Below are positions 8,541 to 16,160 of a DNA stretch of 64,000 bases, piece after piece. Numbering within the stretch: position 1 is the first letter of the stretch; every line of letters begins with the position of its first letter. The notes under the pieces are model-generated. The model had not been told where the DNA came from. It saw only the letters and a program-made list of their open reading frames with translations, and ran no database searches. The translations under genes were made by a program, and so were the position numbers. This DNA is from Chloroflexota bacterium (GTDB taxonomy: Bacteria; Chloroflexota; Anaerolineae; Anaerolineales; UBA11579): positions 1 through 64,000 of the forward strand of contig VRUJ01000013.1 of NCBI GenBank assembly GCA_019456165.1, in the 5' to 3' direction.

Positions 8541-9939
8541 GTTTGTCTCCTTGAACAGGCAAGCTTACGATAAACGTAGCACCTTTTCCCTCTTCACTCT
8601 CTACTAGAATGTTTCCCCCATTTGCTTCCACCAACCTGTTGGATAATGCCAAGCCCAGCCCAATGCCGCGCGCCTTGGTGGTAAATAACGGTTCAAATAA
8701 TTTTTTCATATTGTCCTCTGAAATTCCCATGCCTGTATCCGCGATTGATAGTTGGATCTGCCCATTTTCCACATGCGTAGAAATAATCAACTCTCCACCT
8801 TGCGGCATCGCCTGGTAGGCATTTGTGACCAAATTTGTGAACACTTGCTTAATCTGTTGCGCATCAATGAAACTGGGAGGGAGTTCTTGTGAAAGATTGG
8901 CCGCAACATTAATATTCTCTGGTGGAGGCGATTTTTCCAAGACATCACTTACCAATTCAGAAATAGCTATAAATTCTCTCTGAGATTGCTGGACACGGGC
9001 ATAATCTAAAAGTTCCCCAACGATACGTGAAGCCCCTAGCGCTTCGGATGCAATAATTCCCAGGTATTCTTCTAATTTTTCTGCACTCACCGGCTGTGTA
9101 GATTCCAAATAATAGACAGCATTTGTAATTACGCCGAGGGGATTACGCAGTTCATGACCAACCCCACCGGCCAACTCACCCAAAAATGCTAATTTCTCAG
9201 TGCGGATCATTGTTTCGTGGGCTTCTTCAAGTTCTTTGGTACGATCCTCGACCATTTCTTCCAATCGACCAGAATATGTTTGCAGAGTCTCCAAGGAATC
9301 CTCGAGGCGCTTGATGATCGGATTGCTCATGCGCAGGAATCCCAAGGCAGCAAATACAATTAAAACAACTACTATTATTCCAGCAATTAAACCAGCCCAA
9401 ATAAATGGCTGACGAACTTCTGCCAAATCGATCTTAGCTACAATTCCCATATCCAATTCGGCCACCGGTTCATGCGCGGCAAGCACTACTTCCCCGCGGT
9501 AATCTAAACCCACAACCGTTCCGGAAAATCCGGAGAGCGCAAGGCGCATGGGTTCAGCTCTTTCAGAATCGAAACTGACCGGATCGGGATCCTGGAGATC
9601 ACGATGGCGATGGTTTAGAAGAAAAACTATCATGTTGCCTTCAAGTTGGGCTAAGGTAAACTCGCCTGTCTCGCCAAAACCCTCATAGTTCTCATGAGCT
9701 TCACGGACTTGGCTCAAAGTTGCCTCCCAAGAGCCTCCTGGATAATCCCTGCTTTGTTCAGCGTCGAAACGGGCCACTGCCTCGATAAGCCGTGCCTGGC
9801 TTTGGGCAGTCTCTACCAAACGAGCTTCCTGTTCATCAAAGGCAGCCTGATATAACACCCCGATTGATACAATCGCCGCGGCAAGGGCAACCATAACCAT
9901 TATAAGGATCATGTAGAAGATTCTTCTGCGTTCACTCAT
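8533..9939 (-). CDS. Membrane sensor histidine kinase
   Basis: A 468-residue kinase. An N-terminal helix (about 7-30), an extracytoplasmic sensor region (about 31-175), a second helix (about 180-205), a coiled linker (LEEMVEDRTKELEEAHETM), HisKA with the H box GGVGHELRNPLGVITNAVYYLE, and HATPase_c with N box QVFTNLVTNAYQAMPQGG and G boxes ADTGMGIS and GIGLGLALSNRLVEANGG are visible. It is the first gene of a three-gene run with a double-receiver protein and a receiver-HD-GYP protein. The extracytoplasmic region is not recognised. Confidence 0.92.
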   Translation of the reverse strand: MSERRRIFYMILIMVMVALAAAIVSIGVLYQAAFDEQEARLVETAQSQARLIEAVARFDAEQSRDYPGGSWEATLSQVREAHENYEGFGETGEFTLAQLEGNMIVFLLNHRHRDLQDPDPVSFDSERAEPMRLALSGFSGTVVGLDYRGEVVLAAHEPVAELDMGIVAKIDLAEVRQPFIWAGLIAGIIVVVLIVFAALGFLRMSNPIIKRLEDSLETLQTYSGRLEEMVEDRTKELEEAHETMIRTEKLAFLGELAGGVGHELRNPLGVITNAVYYLESTQPVSAEKLEEYLGIIASEALGASRIVGELLDYARVQQSQREFIAISELVSDVLEKSPPPENINVAANLSQELPPSFIDAQQIKQVFTNLVTNAYQAMPQGGELIISTHVENGQIQLSIADTGMGISEDNMKKLFEPLFTTKARGIGLGLALSNRLVEANGGNILVESEEGKGATFIVSLPVQGDKHA

Positions 9940-10261
9940 ATTTATATTTCCTACCAGGTTCGGGCCAAAACGAGTTTATCTATTTCATTCTCCAGATTAT
10001 TAAAGATTGTTTAAGTAAATTCTCTTCAAAGCGGATTTTATAGGACAAGAAATATTGAGAGAAAAATTAATTTTGATCAGAAATAATTCACATAAATCTA
10101 ATTTAGATGTGTCCTTCAAAAGAATATCGAGGAGAAATTCCTTGCACCATTCAACTTCAAGTTTTCACTTAATATAATAATAGATTTCTTATCTTCGTGC
10201 TTAACAAATTGGAGAAGAATAATTTTCAAAAATAATAATAACTACAAGTTCCATCAACAAA
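9940..10261. other. AT-rich intergenic region
   Basis: About 320 bases between the histidine kinase start and the tRNA-linked terminator. It is strongly AT rich and without a plausible coding frame. It should contain the promoter of the kinase operon, but no site is clear enough to name. Confidence 0.4.
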
Positions 10262-10288
10262 AAAACAGCCATCAGGCTGTTTTTTTGT
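10262..10288 (-). terminator. Intrinsic terminator of the degenerate tRNA-Glu copy
   Basis: A hairpin with arms ACAGCC and GGCTGT around a 4-nt loop is flanked by T/A runs on both sides, so it can work in either direction. It lies immediately 3' of the tRNA-Glu remnant on the minus strand. This is the same arrangement as the terminator after the intact tRNA-Glu at 12919-12942. Confidence 0.75.
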
Positions 10289-10362
10289 GCCCCCACGGGG
10301 AATCGAACCCCGGTTTCGGCCTTGAGTTGGCCGCGTCCCAGGTCGCTAGATGGGGAATCCCA
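10288..10362 (-). pseudogene. Degenerate tRNA-Glu copy
   Basis: The 3' half matches the intact tRNA-Glu at 12950-13022: the T arm, the acceptor 3' strand and the CTC anticodon stem-loop, with two changes in the loop. On the 5' side, three bases of the D-stem are deleted and the acceptor 5' strand no longer pairs fully. It is followed by its own terminator. It is best read as the left attachment-site copy rather than a working tRNA. Confidence 0.7.
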
Positions 10363-10610
10363 TCCCACGAATTATTGAGGGGTTATGCGTACTACGTCTG
10401 AACATGCAGAAAACGAGGAATGCGTACCGCCTTTCCAAATATATTCTAGTATACTGATATCTTCTACAAATTCAAACCAGCTGAAATGGACAGCTCATGA
10501 TAATTTTTCAGTTTTATTGCGTTTATTTAACAACCCGTTTCAGCCAGGTTACGACATTAGTTATTAAATTTAGGTCTCATAATAGTATTATTCAATAGGT
10601 AATTGAAAAG

Positions 10611-12095
10611 ATGAAAAATAATAAATGGCTATTTGTCTTTTTGCTTGTACTTCTTAATTTCGGGATAAGTTTTTTTAACATCACCAGAGGACATAATTGG
10701 GGAGGCGATTTTTCTCAGTATATTATGCAAGCCCAAAGTATAGTTTTGGGATCAATAAACGAATTTATGTTAAGAAATGAGTTTACCATTAACCAATCGT
10801 CTTACCTTTTTGCACCCAATAGCTACCCTTGGGGTTTTCCATTATTATTGACACCAATAATTTATTTGTTTGGAATTAAAGTATTAGCTCTAAAATTGGT
10901 GGGGGTGTTTTTTTATTCAGCCTTTTTAATCGTGTTATTTATTTTTGCTTCTTTGCGATTGAAAGAAAAAGATGCGTTATTGGTAACCGCTTTTTTTGCA
11001 TTCAATCCAAGTATGCAAATAGCGATAAATAATATCCTCGCAGACATACCTTTTCTTTTCTTTTCAACATTAAGCATTTTTCTTGTTGATAAATATTCAA
11101 GTATTGAAAGGGAGAATAATAATAAATTTGGAATATTAATTGGAATAATTATATTTTTATCATTTACTCTTCGTGCAAATGGACTTCTCCTTTTTGGTGC
11201 TTTAGGTTTAATTCATTTAAATATTTTTCGGAGAAAAAAGGAGGAAAATAAAAACACTCTAAAGTGGTTGAAACTTTCTAGCATACCATATATCAGTTTT
11301 GCAATCTTGTATATTATTAATATTTATTTTTTACCAAATGGTCAAACCTCATATTATTTATTTTTATCAGATATAACATTTTCGGCGATTGTTGATAATA
11401 TCCCGGATTATTTTTCTCTGACCTCTGAGATATTTACCGATCTCCCGGGTAAAGAATATATTTATTGGTTGTTTTTATTCTTTTTTGTATTGGGCGTTAT
11501 TAAACGCGGCTGGCAAGATATTCACATTCACTTTTATATTATTACAACTTATATTTTATTTATTATTTGGCCATTCTGGGAACAATTTCGGTGGCTATAC
11601 CCGATATTGCCATTCTTTATATTATTTGGGATTGATGGCATGGTCTACTTTGTTCAATACTTTAAACCGCGAAATCAAAAATATTTCACGATGATCTATC
11701 GAGGATTTTTAATGTTTTTGATAATTTCTTCATTCTCTCAAGTATCAATTACCGCCAAGAACAATATGGCAAATAATCGTTTTGAGAGTGGACCATTTGA
11801 TCCTAATAGTTATCAAATATTTAGCTACATCCGGGATGAAACCCCTGAAAATAGTGTGATCGTATTTTTTAGACCCCGCGTCATGCGCATGTTGACGAAC
11901 CGAGACTCCTACTTATCCCTAGGATGTGATAATTTAATGTCGGGTGATTATGTGGTATTGTACGAACCTTCATGGGGGAATTACCAAATTCATATTGATC
12001 AAATTGAGCAGTGCAATAGCAATTCTTTAATGCTACAAGAAATTAAGAGAAATCCAGATTATAGGGTGTTTTCTATCACCCTTTTATCTCCTTGA
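10611..12095 (+). CDS. Multispanning membrane glycosyltransferase (GT39/ArnT-like)
   Basis: A 494-residue, very hydrophobic protein with around ten membrane helices and a C-terminal soluble tail. The first loop contains RGHNWGGDFSQYIMQA, which fits the acidic catalytic loop of polyprenyl-phosphate-sugar dependent GT-C transferases (Pmt/ArnT type), and NPSMQIAINNILADIPFLFFS fits a second conserved loop. Such enzymes move a sugar from a lipid carrier to a protein or lipid outside the membrane. The gene is markedly AT rich compared with neighbours and lies in the tRNA-flanked islet, suggesting transfer. The ribosome site is weak. The sugar and acceptor are unknown. Confidence 0.7.
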   Translation: MKNNKWLFVFLLVLLNFGISFFNITRGHNWGGDFSQYIMQAQSIVLGSINEFMLRNEFTINQSSYLFAPNSYPWGFPLLLTPIIYLFGIKVLALKLVGVFFYSAFLIVLFIFASLRLKEKDALLVTAFFAFNPSMQIAINNILADIPFLFFSTLSIFLVDKYSSIERENNNKFGILIGIIIFLSFTLRANGLLLFGALGLIHLNIFRRKKEENKNTLKWLKLSSIPYISFAILYIINIYFLPNGQTSYYLFLSDITFSAIVDNIPDYFSLTSEIFTDLPGKEYIYWLFLFFFVLGVIKRGWQDIHIHFYIITTYILFIIWPFWEQFRWLYPILPFFILFGIDGMVYFVQYFKPRNQKYFTMIYRGFLMFLIISSFSQVSITAKNNMANNRFESGPFDPNSYQIFSYIRDETPENSVIVFFRPRVMRMLTNRDSYLSLGCDNLMSGDYVVLYEPSWGNYQIHIDQIEQCNSNSLMLQEIKRNPDYRVFSITLLSP

Positions 12096-12176
12096 ACTGC
12101 GCAATAATGGTATTATGCTTATATTTTATTAAAAATTTTTTTATTTGAATATTGAAATCAGATGCTAAAAGAAAAA

Positions 12177-12926
12177 CAGCCTGATGGTTTCTCCCATTTG
12201 TGCCTGGAGAATGGAAAAACGATATTTTCTTGCGATTATTCTCTGAAGTACTATAACCATTTCACTCACCTACTACTAACCCATTCTCCCACACAAAAAA
12301 ACAGCCTGATGGTACCTCCCATTTGTGCCTGGAGAATGGAAAAACGATCATTTCTTGCGCTTATTCTCTGAAGTACTATAACCATTTCACTCACCTACTA
12401 CTAACCCATTCTCCTACACAAAAAAACAGCCTGATGGTTTCTCCCATTTGTGCCTGGAGAATGGAAAAACGATCATTTCTTGCGATTATTCTCTGAAGTA
12501 CTATAACCATTTCACTCACCTACTACTAACCCATTCTCCCACACAAAAAAACAGCCTGATGGTTTCTCCCATTTGTGCCTGGAGAATGGATTTGTAATAA
12601 TTTCTTGCGATTATTCTCTGAAGTTCCATATCCAATTCACCCACTTAGTACGGACCCATTCTCCTACACAAAAAAACAGCCTGATGGTTTCTCCCATTTG
12701 TGCCTGGAGAATGGATTTGTAATAATTTCTTGCGATTATTCTCTGAAGTTCCATATCCAATTCACCCACTTAGTACGGACCCATTCTCCTACACAAAAAA
12801 ACAGCCTGATGGTTTCTCCCATTTGTGCCTGGAGAATGGATTTGTAATAATTTCTTGCGATTATTCTCTGAAGTTCCATATCCAATTCACCAACTTAGTA
12901 CGGACCCATTCTCCTACACAAAAAAA
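12177..12926. repeat. Array of six exact-length 125-bp tandem repeats
   Basis: The motif CAGCC starts at 12177, 12302, 12427, 12552, 12677 and 12802 and again at 12927 in the tRNA terminator: six units of exactly 125 bp without indels. Units 1-3 form one sequence type and units 4-6 another. They differ in two internal blocks (about 10 and 30 bp), while the remaining blocks are nearly identical. From the second boundary on, CCATTCTCC pairs with GGAGAATGG, and inside it CACAAA pairs with TTTGTG, giving a nested stem per boundary (for example 12281-12339). The unit length is not a multiple of 3, so the near-identical open frames in it are not genes. Confidence 0.95.
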
Positions 12927-12942
12927 CAGCCAATAGGCTGTT
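12919..12942 (-). terminator. Intrinsic terminator of tRNA-Glu
   Basis: AACAGCC (12925-12931) pairs with GGCTGTT (12936-12942) around a 4-nt loop, followed on the minus strand by a run of T. It lies just 3' of the tRNA-Glu gene. Its upstream-strand arm and the flanking A run are shared with every unit of the neighbouring 125-bp array. Confidence 0.85.
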
Positions 12943-12949
12943 ATTTTTG

Positions 12950-13022
12950 TGCCCCCACGGGGAATCGAACCCCGGTTTCGGCCTTGAGAGGGCCGCGTCC
13001 TAGACCGCTAGACGATGAGGGC
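12950..13022 (-). tRNA. tRNA-Glu (CTC)
   Basis: A 73-nt cloverleaf. The acceptor pairs GCCCTCA with TGGGGGC (one G-T). The D-stem is GTC/GAC, the anticodon stem CGGCC/GGCCG carries the loop CTCTCAA (anticodon CTC, at 12986-12988), and the T arm is CGGGG-TTCGATT-CCCCG. The discriminator is A, and CCA is not encoded. An intrinsic terminator follows. The 3' half is duplicated at 10282-10326. Confidence 0.93.
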
Positions 13023-13054
13023 ATTATTTGCTTGTCAGTTTATTAGCGAGTGGA

Positions 13055-13063
13055 ATTCTACCA
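13055..13063 (-). promoter_or_regulatory. Extended -10 promoter of tRNA-Glu
   Basis: On the minus strand TGGTAGAAT is an extended -10 element (TG-N-TAGAAT) about 33 nt upstream of the mature tRNA 5' end. No strong -35 is seen. Confidence 0.4.
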
Positions 13064-13127
13064 TTAAAGGAAAACTTTGTGTCCGCTCGAGCCTTCCCTT
13101 TGTTAGCTAGTAAGGTCAAGGAAACAA

Positions 13128-14210
13128 TTACTCGGCTGCTTGCATTTTCTCTTTCAACTCCACCAGCATTGGCACCGGAGTAGGGTCAATGCCATAAGCC
13201 ATAGCTAAATAGTAAGCGGTGTAATCTCCAAAATGCAGGCTGGTCCATATATTTGCGAGGGCAGTCTCACCCCGGCTCTTTACGAAATCGGTGTTGATAC
13301 CCTCCAGCATGAAAGTCATGCGGGTGAATTCCTCCCGCAGTTTATTGCGTGGATGGTAGCTGGGAGCTTGAAGAAAAAGGTTCATTCTGCAGCCTGATTC
13401 GCTTTCCGGTTGTGATATTCCCTCTAATGTGTTGTGATCCGCTTCTGGTATGACCTCGAAGCTGGCTTGAGCTTTGGCTATCTCGTTTATCTGGGTTTTC
13501 CAGCGGCGCGCAACCGGAGCCAGCACTCCGGACCCGTAAATTGTTATCCAACGACCTATTAACTGTCCTGCTAAGCGCTTTGCAGGATTTATTGTATCTT
13601 TCACCTCAGGAAGCAATTTTTTTTGCTGTCTTTTCATTGCAGTAACCGCGCTTTTCAGTTCTTTTTCCACATCAGGCAGCACACCCAAGCGTGTGAAGGC
13701 AGCTAAGAGCAAACCAAAGGAATGGTGGATGGCTGCTCTTGGCTGAGAATCATACGTGAATTTCCATAATATTGCATTATTTTCTTTGGCAGCTTCGGCG
13801 AGCTTGCCTCCAGTTGTCACAGTCATGATCCGGCAGCCCTGTGCCATGGCAGCCTCGAAAGCTGATAAGGTTTCCTCGGTGTTTCCTGAATGTGACGAAC
13901 ACACCACTAATGTTTGGGATCCTTTAGCCCATGCAGGAAGATCGTAATCGCGATGAACAAATATCGGTATTGTTCCATGTGATTCAGCAAACGCGGCTAA
14001 TAAATCTCCACCGATAGCTGAACCACCCATTCCAGCAACAATCACAGTATGAATATCCTGCCAGTCCGGCAGCTCCAAACCTTTTCCAAGCTCCCAGGCT
14101 TTCTCCAACTGACTAGGTAAATCGTTGATGTGGGCGATCATATTCTCAGTATCAAGTTTTTCGAAGTTCTTAAGATTGTTCAAATCCATTATTTTCAACC
14201 TTTGAATCAA
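13128..14210 (-). CDS. Bifunctional phosphoglucose/phosphomannose isomerase (SIS family)
   Basis: A 360-residue protein with two SIS subdomains. VIVAGMGGSAIGGDLL and LVVCSSHSGNTEETLSAFEAA are the sugar-phosphate binding segments typical of the archaeal/bacterial PGI/PMI family, and EVIPEADHNTLEG near residue 255 matches the conserved catalytic Glu/His region. It interconverts glucose-6-P or mannose-6-P with fructose-6-P. Its ATG overlaps the TGA of the upstream rsmI gene by four bases, so it is translationally coupled; a second start (MDLNN) lies seven codons in. The operon is DUF951, rsmI, isomerase. Confidence 0.86.
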   Translation of the reverse strand: MIQRLKIMDLNNLKNFEKLDTENMIAHINDLPSQLEKAWELGKGLELPDWQDIHTVIVAGMGGSAIGGDLLAAFAESHGTIPIFVHRDYDLPAWAKGSQTLVVCSSHSGNTEETLSAFEAAMAQGCRIMTVTTGGKLAEAAKENNAILWKFTYDSQPRAAIHHSFGLLLAAFTRLGVLPDVEKELKSAVTAMKRQQKKLLPEVKDTINPAKRLAGQLIGRWITIYGSGVLAPVARRWKTQINEIAKAQASFEVIPEADHNTLEGISQPESESGCRMNLFLQAPSYHPRNKLREEFTRMTFMLEGINTDFVKSRGETALANIWTSLHFGDYTAYYLAMAYGIDPTPVPMLVELKEKMQAAE

Positions 14211-15046
14211 GATTTTTGCTTGTGCTCTTGAATTTCAGTGATTAGCTCATATACTTTTCGCCTCGGCCATCCAGATTCATGCGCCATCTGGCGCGCGAGA
14301 TCTGCCGGACGTGCACCGCTATCTAAATGCTGCTGTAAAGCTTCACGAACATCACCTTCAGGCCAGACGGTTACTTTATCAGTTTTCCCAGCCACTACAA
14401 GCGTGTATTCGCCGCGCGCAGGATGATCACGAATATATTCCAGGCCTTCCCTCAGCGAACCACGCCAGATATGCTCATACATTTTAGTAAGTTCGGAAGC
14501 AATCGCGATTTGGCGATCTCCCAGAACCGCATGAATATCAATTAAAGCCGCCTCCAAACGGTGCGGCGATTCCAGCCAGATGAGGGTATAAGAAAATTCA
14601 GCCACCTCAGTGATGGTGCGGCGCCTATCAGCTGATTTGCGAGGCAAGTAACCCATATATAAGTACCGGTCGGTGGGCAAACCCGAGGAAACCAGAGCTG
14701 CAAGCGGCGCGCTTGGTCCCGGTATGGGGCTGACATCATGACCTGCCTTCAAGGCAGCGCGCACCAGCAGAAAACCGGGGTCATTGAGCGCAGGAGTACC
14801 TGCATCGGAGACCAGGGCCACATCACCGTTCTCTAGATTATCCAGCACGCGCCGCAATTTTTTGGCCTTATTATGCTCAAAGTAGCTGGTTTGCGGAGTC
14901 TGGATGTCGAAGTGAGCCAGAAGCTTGCCTGTGTGGCGGGTATCCTCCGCGGCGATGAGATCAACTTCTTTAAGGATTCTCAACGCTCGCGCGCTGATGT
15001 CTTCTAAGTTTCCGATAGGGGTGGCTACGAGATAGAGCGTGCTCAT
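14207..15046 (-). CDS. rsmI: 16S rRNA (cytidine1402-2'-O)-methyltransferase RsmI
   Basis: A 279-residue tetrapyrrole-methylase fold enzyme. Family signatures are clear: LYLVATPIGNLEDISARALRIL at the N-terminus, AEDTRHTGKLLAHF, LVSDAGTPALNDPGFLLV and PGPSAPLAALVSSGLPTDRYLYMGYLP. It uses S-adenosylmethionine to methylate the ribose of C1402 in 16S rRNA at the decoding centre. The gene overlaps its neighbours on both sides by four bases (DUF951 upstream, isomerase downstream), so the three are one operon. Confidence 0.95.
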   Translation of the reverse strand: MSTLYLVATPIGNLEDISARALRILKEVDLIAAEDTRHTGKLLAHFDIQTPQTSYFEHNKAKKLRRVLDNLENGDVALVSDAGTPALNDPGFLLVRAALKAGHDVSPIPGPSAPLAALVSSGLPTDRYLYMGYLPRKSADRRRTITEVAEFSYTLIWLESPHRLEAALIDIHAVLGDRQIAIASELTKMYEHIWRGSLREGLEYIRDHPARGEYTLVVAGKTDKVTVWPEGDVREALQQHLDSGARPADLARQMAHESGWPRRKVYELITEIQEHKQKS

Positions 15047-15261
15047 GGATGTTTAGCAGTTGGCGCGTTGTCGCCGGAGTGCTGCACCACGGCCTTTATA
15101 CGCCGGGCTAATTTTCTCCTGGGCAAAAGCACGCGCCTTTGGCAGGTTACACATTCTAAGCCAATATCAGCCCCTAAGCGCACAACCTTCCACTCGTAAC
15201 TTCCACAAGGGTGTATTTTACGCAAGCGGATGATGTCATTTAAATTTAATTCGGGAAGCAT
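15043..15261 (-). CDS. DUF951 family small zinc-ribbon-like protein
   Basis: About 72 residues from the chosen start. IIRLRKIHPCGSYEWKVVRLGADIGLECVTCQRRVLLPRRKLARRIK matches DUF951 (YyzM-like), with the conserved HPCG and CxxC that could bind a metal. Function in the family is unknown, though members often lie near housekeeping or replication genes. The frame is open upstream to an ATG at 15306, but the family normally begins near MLPELNLNDII, hence 15261; neither start has a clear ribosome site. The stop overlaps the rsmI start by four bases. Confidence 0.85.
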   Translation of the reverse strand: MLPELNLNDIIRLRKIHPCGSYEWKVVRLGADIGLECVTCQRRVLLPRRKLARRIKAVVQHSGDNAPTAKHP

Positions 15262-15431
15262 GATTATATTTGCAGGTATTAATAATTTTACATCAAGCAA
15301 TATCATGTAAGAGTAGAAAAGATTAGAAACACATCTTTCTCCGCAAACAAAAGGTATCTGTTAGCGGGCCATTTCAGTATATGGCAGCATTATAACATGG
15401 GGTGGTATAATGCCCGCCTAGGAGCAAAGTA

Positions 15432-16061
15432 ATGTTGAACCTCACACCCCCCATTTTCCTTTCCCTGGTCACTGTATTGGTCGTTGGATTTACTTTTCAC
15501 GAATTTGCGCATGCCTGGACAGCAGATTTTTTTGGAGACGATACCCCCCGTAGTCAAGGACGTTTATCTCTCAATCCCCTTGTACATCTCGATTTATTGG
15601 GATCGCTTTTGTTAGTTACCGCTGGTTTTGGCTGGGCCAGACCGGTGCAGGTGAATCCTTATGCTTTACAGAGACGTTCACCTGCGGCACCCATGCTTGT
15701 AGCCCTGGCAGGACCTGCTTCGAATTTCATTTTAGCATTCACCGCAGCTATTCCTTTGCGCATGGGATTAGTAAACCCCAGCATACCAACAAACAATATT
15801 CTCCCCACAGTATTCCAACTAATTAATATATTTGTCACGTTTAACATATTATTAATGATGTTCAATTTGCTACCCATTGCTCCGCTGGACGGAGAAAAAA
15901 TATTAACCTATTTCTTGCCTCCCGAGGGGCAAGATTTCATGGCACGCATTCGACCTTTCAGCTCTTGGATATTGATCGCCTTAATATTTGTCTTCGATGG
16001 CCTCCTTTGGGGAATTCTCGGACCTCCGATGGACCTCATCCTAAACTTGCTTCTGGGCTGA
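15432..16061 (+). CDS. Site-2 protease family membrane metalloprotease (M50)
   Basis: A 209-residue protein with about five or six membrane helices. HEFAHAW (about residues 23-29) is the HExxH zinc motif, and a later NLLPIAPLDGEKIL segment supplies the third zinc ligand (N-P-x-x-P-L-D-G). Short members of this family (YwhC type) are common in Chloroflexota and Firmicutes; substrates are mostly unknown. ATG at 15432 follows the ribosome site GGAGCAAAG. The next gene on the same strand begins 100 bases downstream and encodes a membrane protein, but no functional link is proven. Confidence 0.9.
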   Translation: MLNLTPPIFLSLVTVLVVGFTFHEFAHAWTADFFGDDTPRSQGRLSLNPLVHLDLLGSLLLVTAGFGWARPVQVNPYALQRRSPAAPMLVALAGPASNFILAFTAAIPLRMGLVNPSIPTNNILPTVFQLINIFVTFNILLMMFNLLPIAPLDGEKILTYFLPPEGQDFMARIRPFSSWILIALIFVFDGLLWGILGPPMDLILNLLLG

Positions 16062-16160
16062 AAACAGAGTGCAGGATTTTTAATAGTTTTAGATTTTGGA
16101 TAAATTGGGGAATAAACCATAATCACGCAAGATATTTGACCAGCAAACGGAGGTACAGAC

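Larger units (their letters stand above)
10282..12988. mobile_element. Small islet bounded by 45-bp tRNA-Glu direct repeats
   Basis: The 45 bp at 10282-10326 recur exactly at 12944-12988. They run from the anticodon of tRNA-Glu to its 3' end plus five adjoining T residues, and both copies have the same orientation. The intact tRNA is at the right end and a 5'-damaged copy at the left. This is the geometry left by site-specific integration into a tRNA 3' half. Inside are one AT-rich glycosyltransferase gene and a 125-bp repeat array. No integrase is present, so this is either a decayed or non-autonomous element, or a product of local duplication. Confidence 0.55.

Noticed and set aside
10288-10362. 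A second functional tRNA-Glu
   Set aside because: The D-stem 5' strand is deleted and the acceptor pairs poorly, so it is treated as a remnant.
10385-10567. A 60-residue plus-strand frame after the tRNA remnant
   Set aside because: No ribosome site, no resemblance to a family, and it lies in an AT-rich spacer.
12177-12926. CRISPR array
   Set aside because: Units are 125 bp and contiguous with almost no unique spacers; no Cas genes are present.
12177-12926. Integron cassette array, because some attC sites are about 125 bp
   Set aside because: There are no cassettes between units, no convincing GTTRRRY/RYYYAAC core pairs and no integrase.
12575-13046. Several overlapping plus-strand frames with near-identical products (MPGEWICNNFLRLF...) in the 125-bp array
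   Set aside because: They arise because a 125-bp period shifts frame each unit; there are no ribosome sites, and the last one runs into the tRNA-Glu gene.
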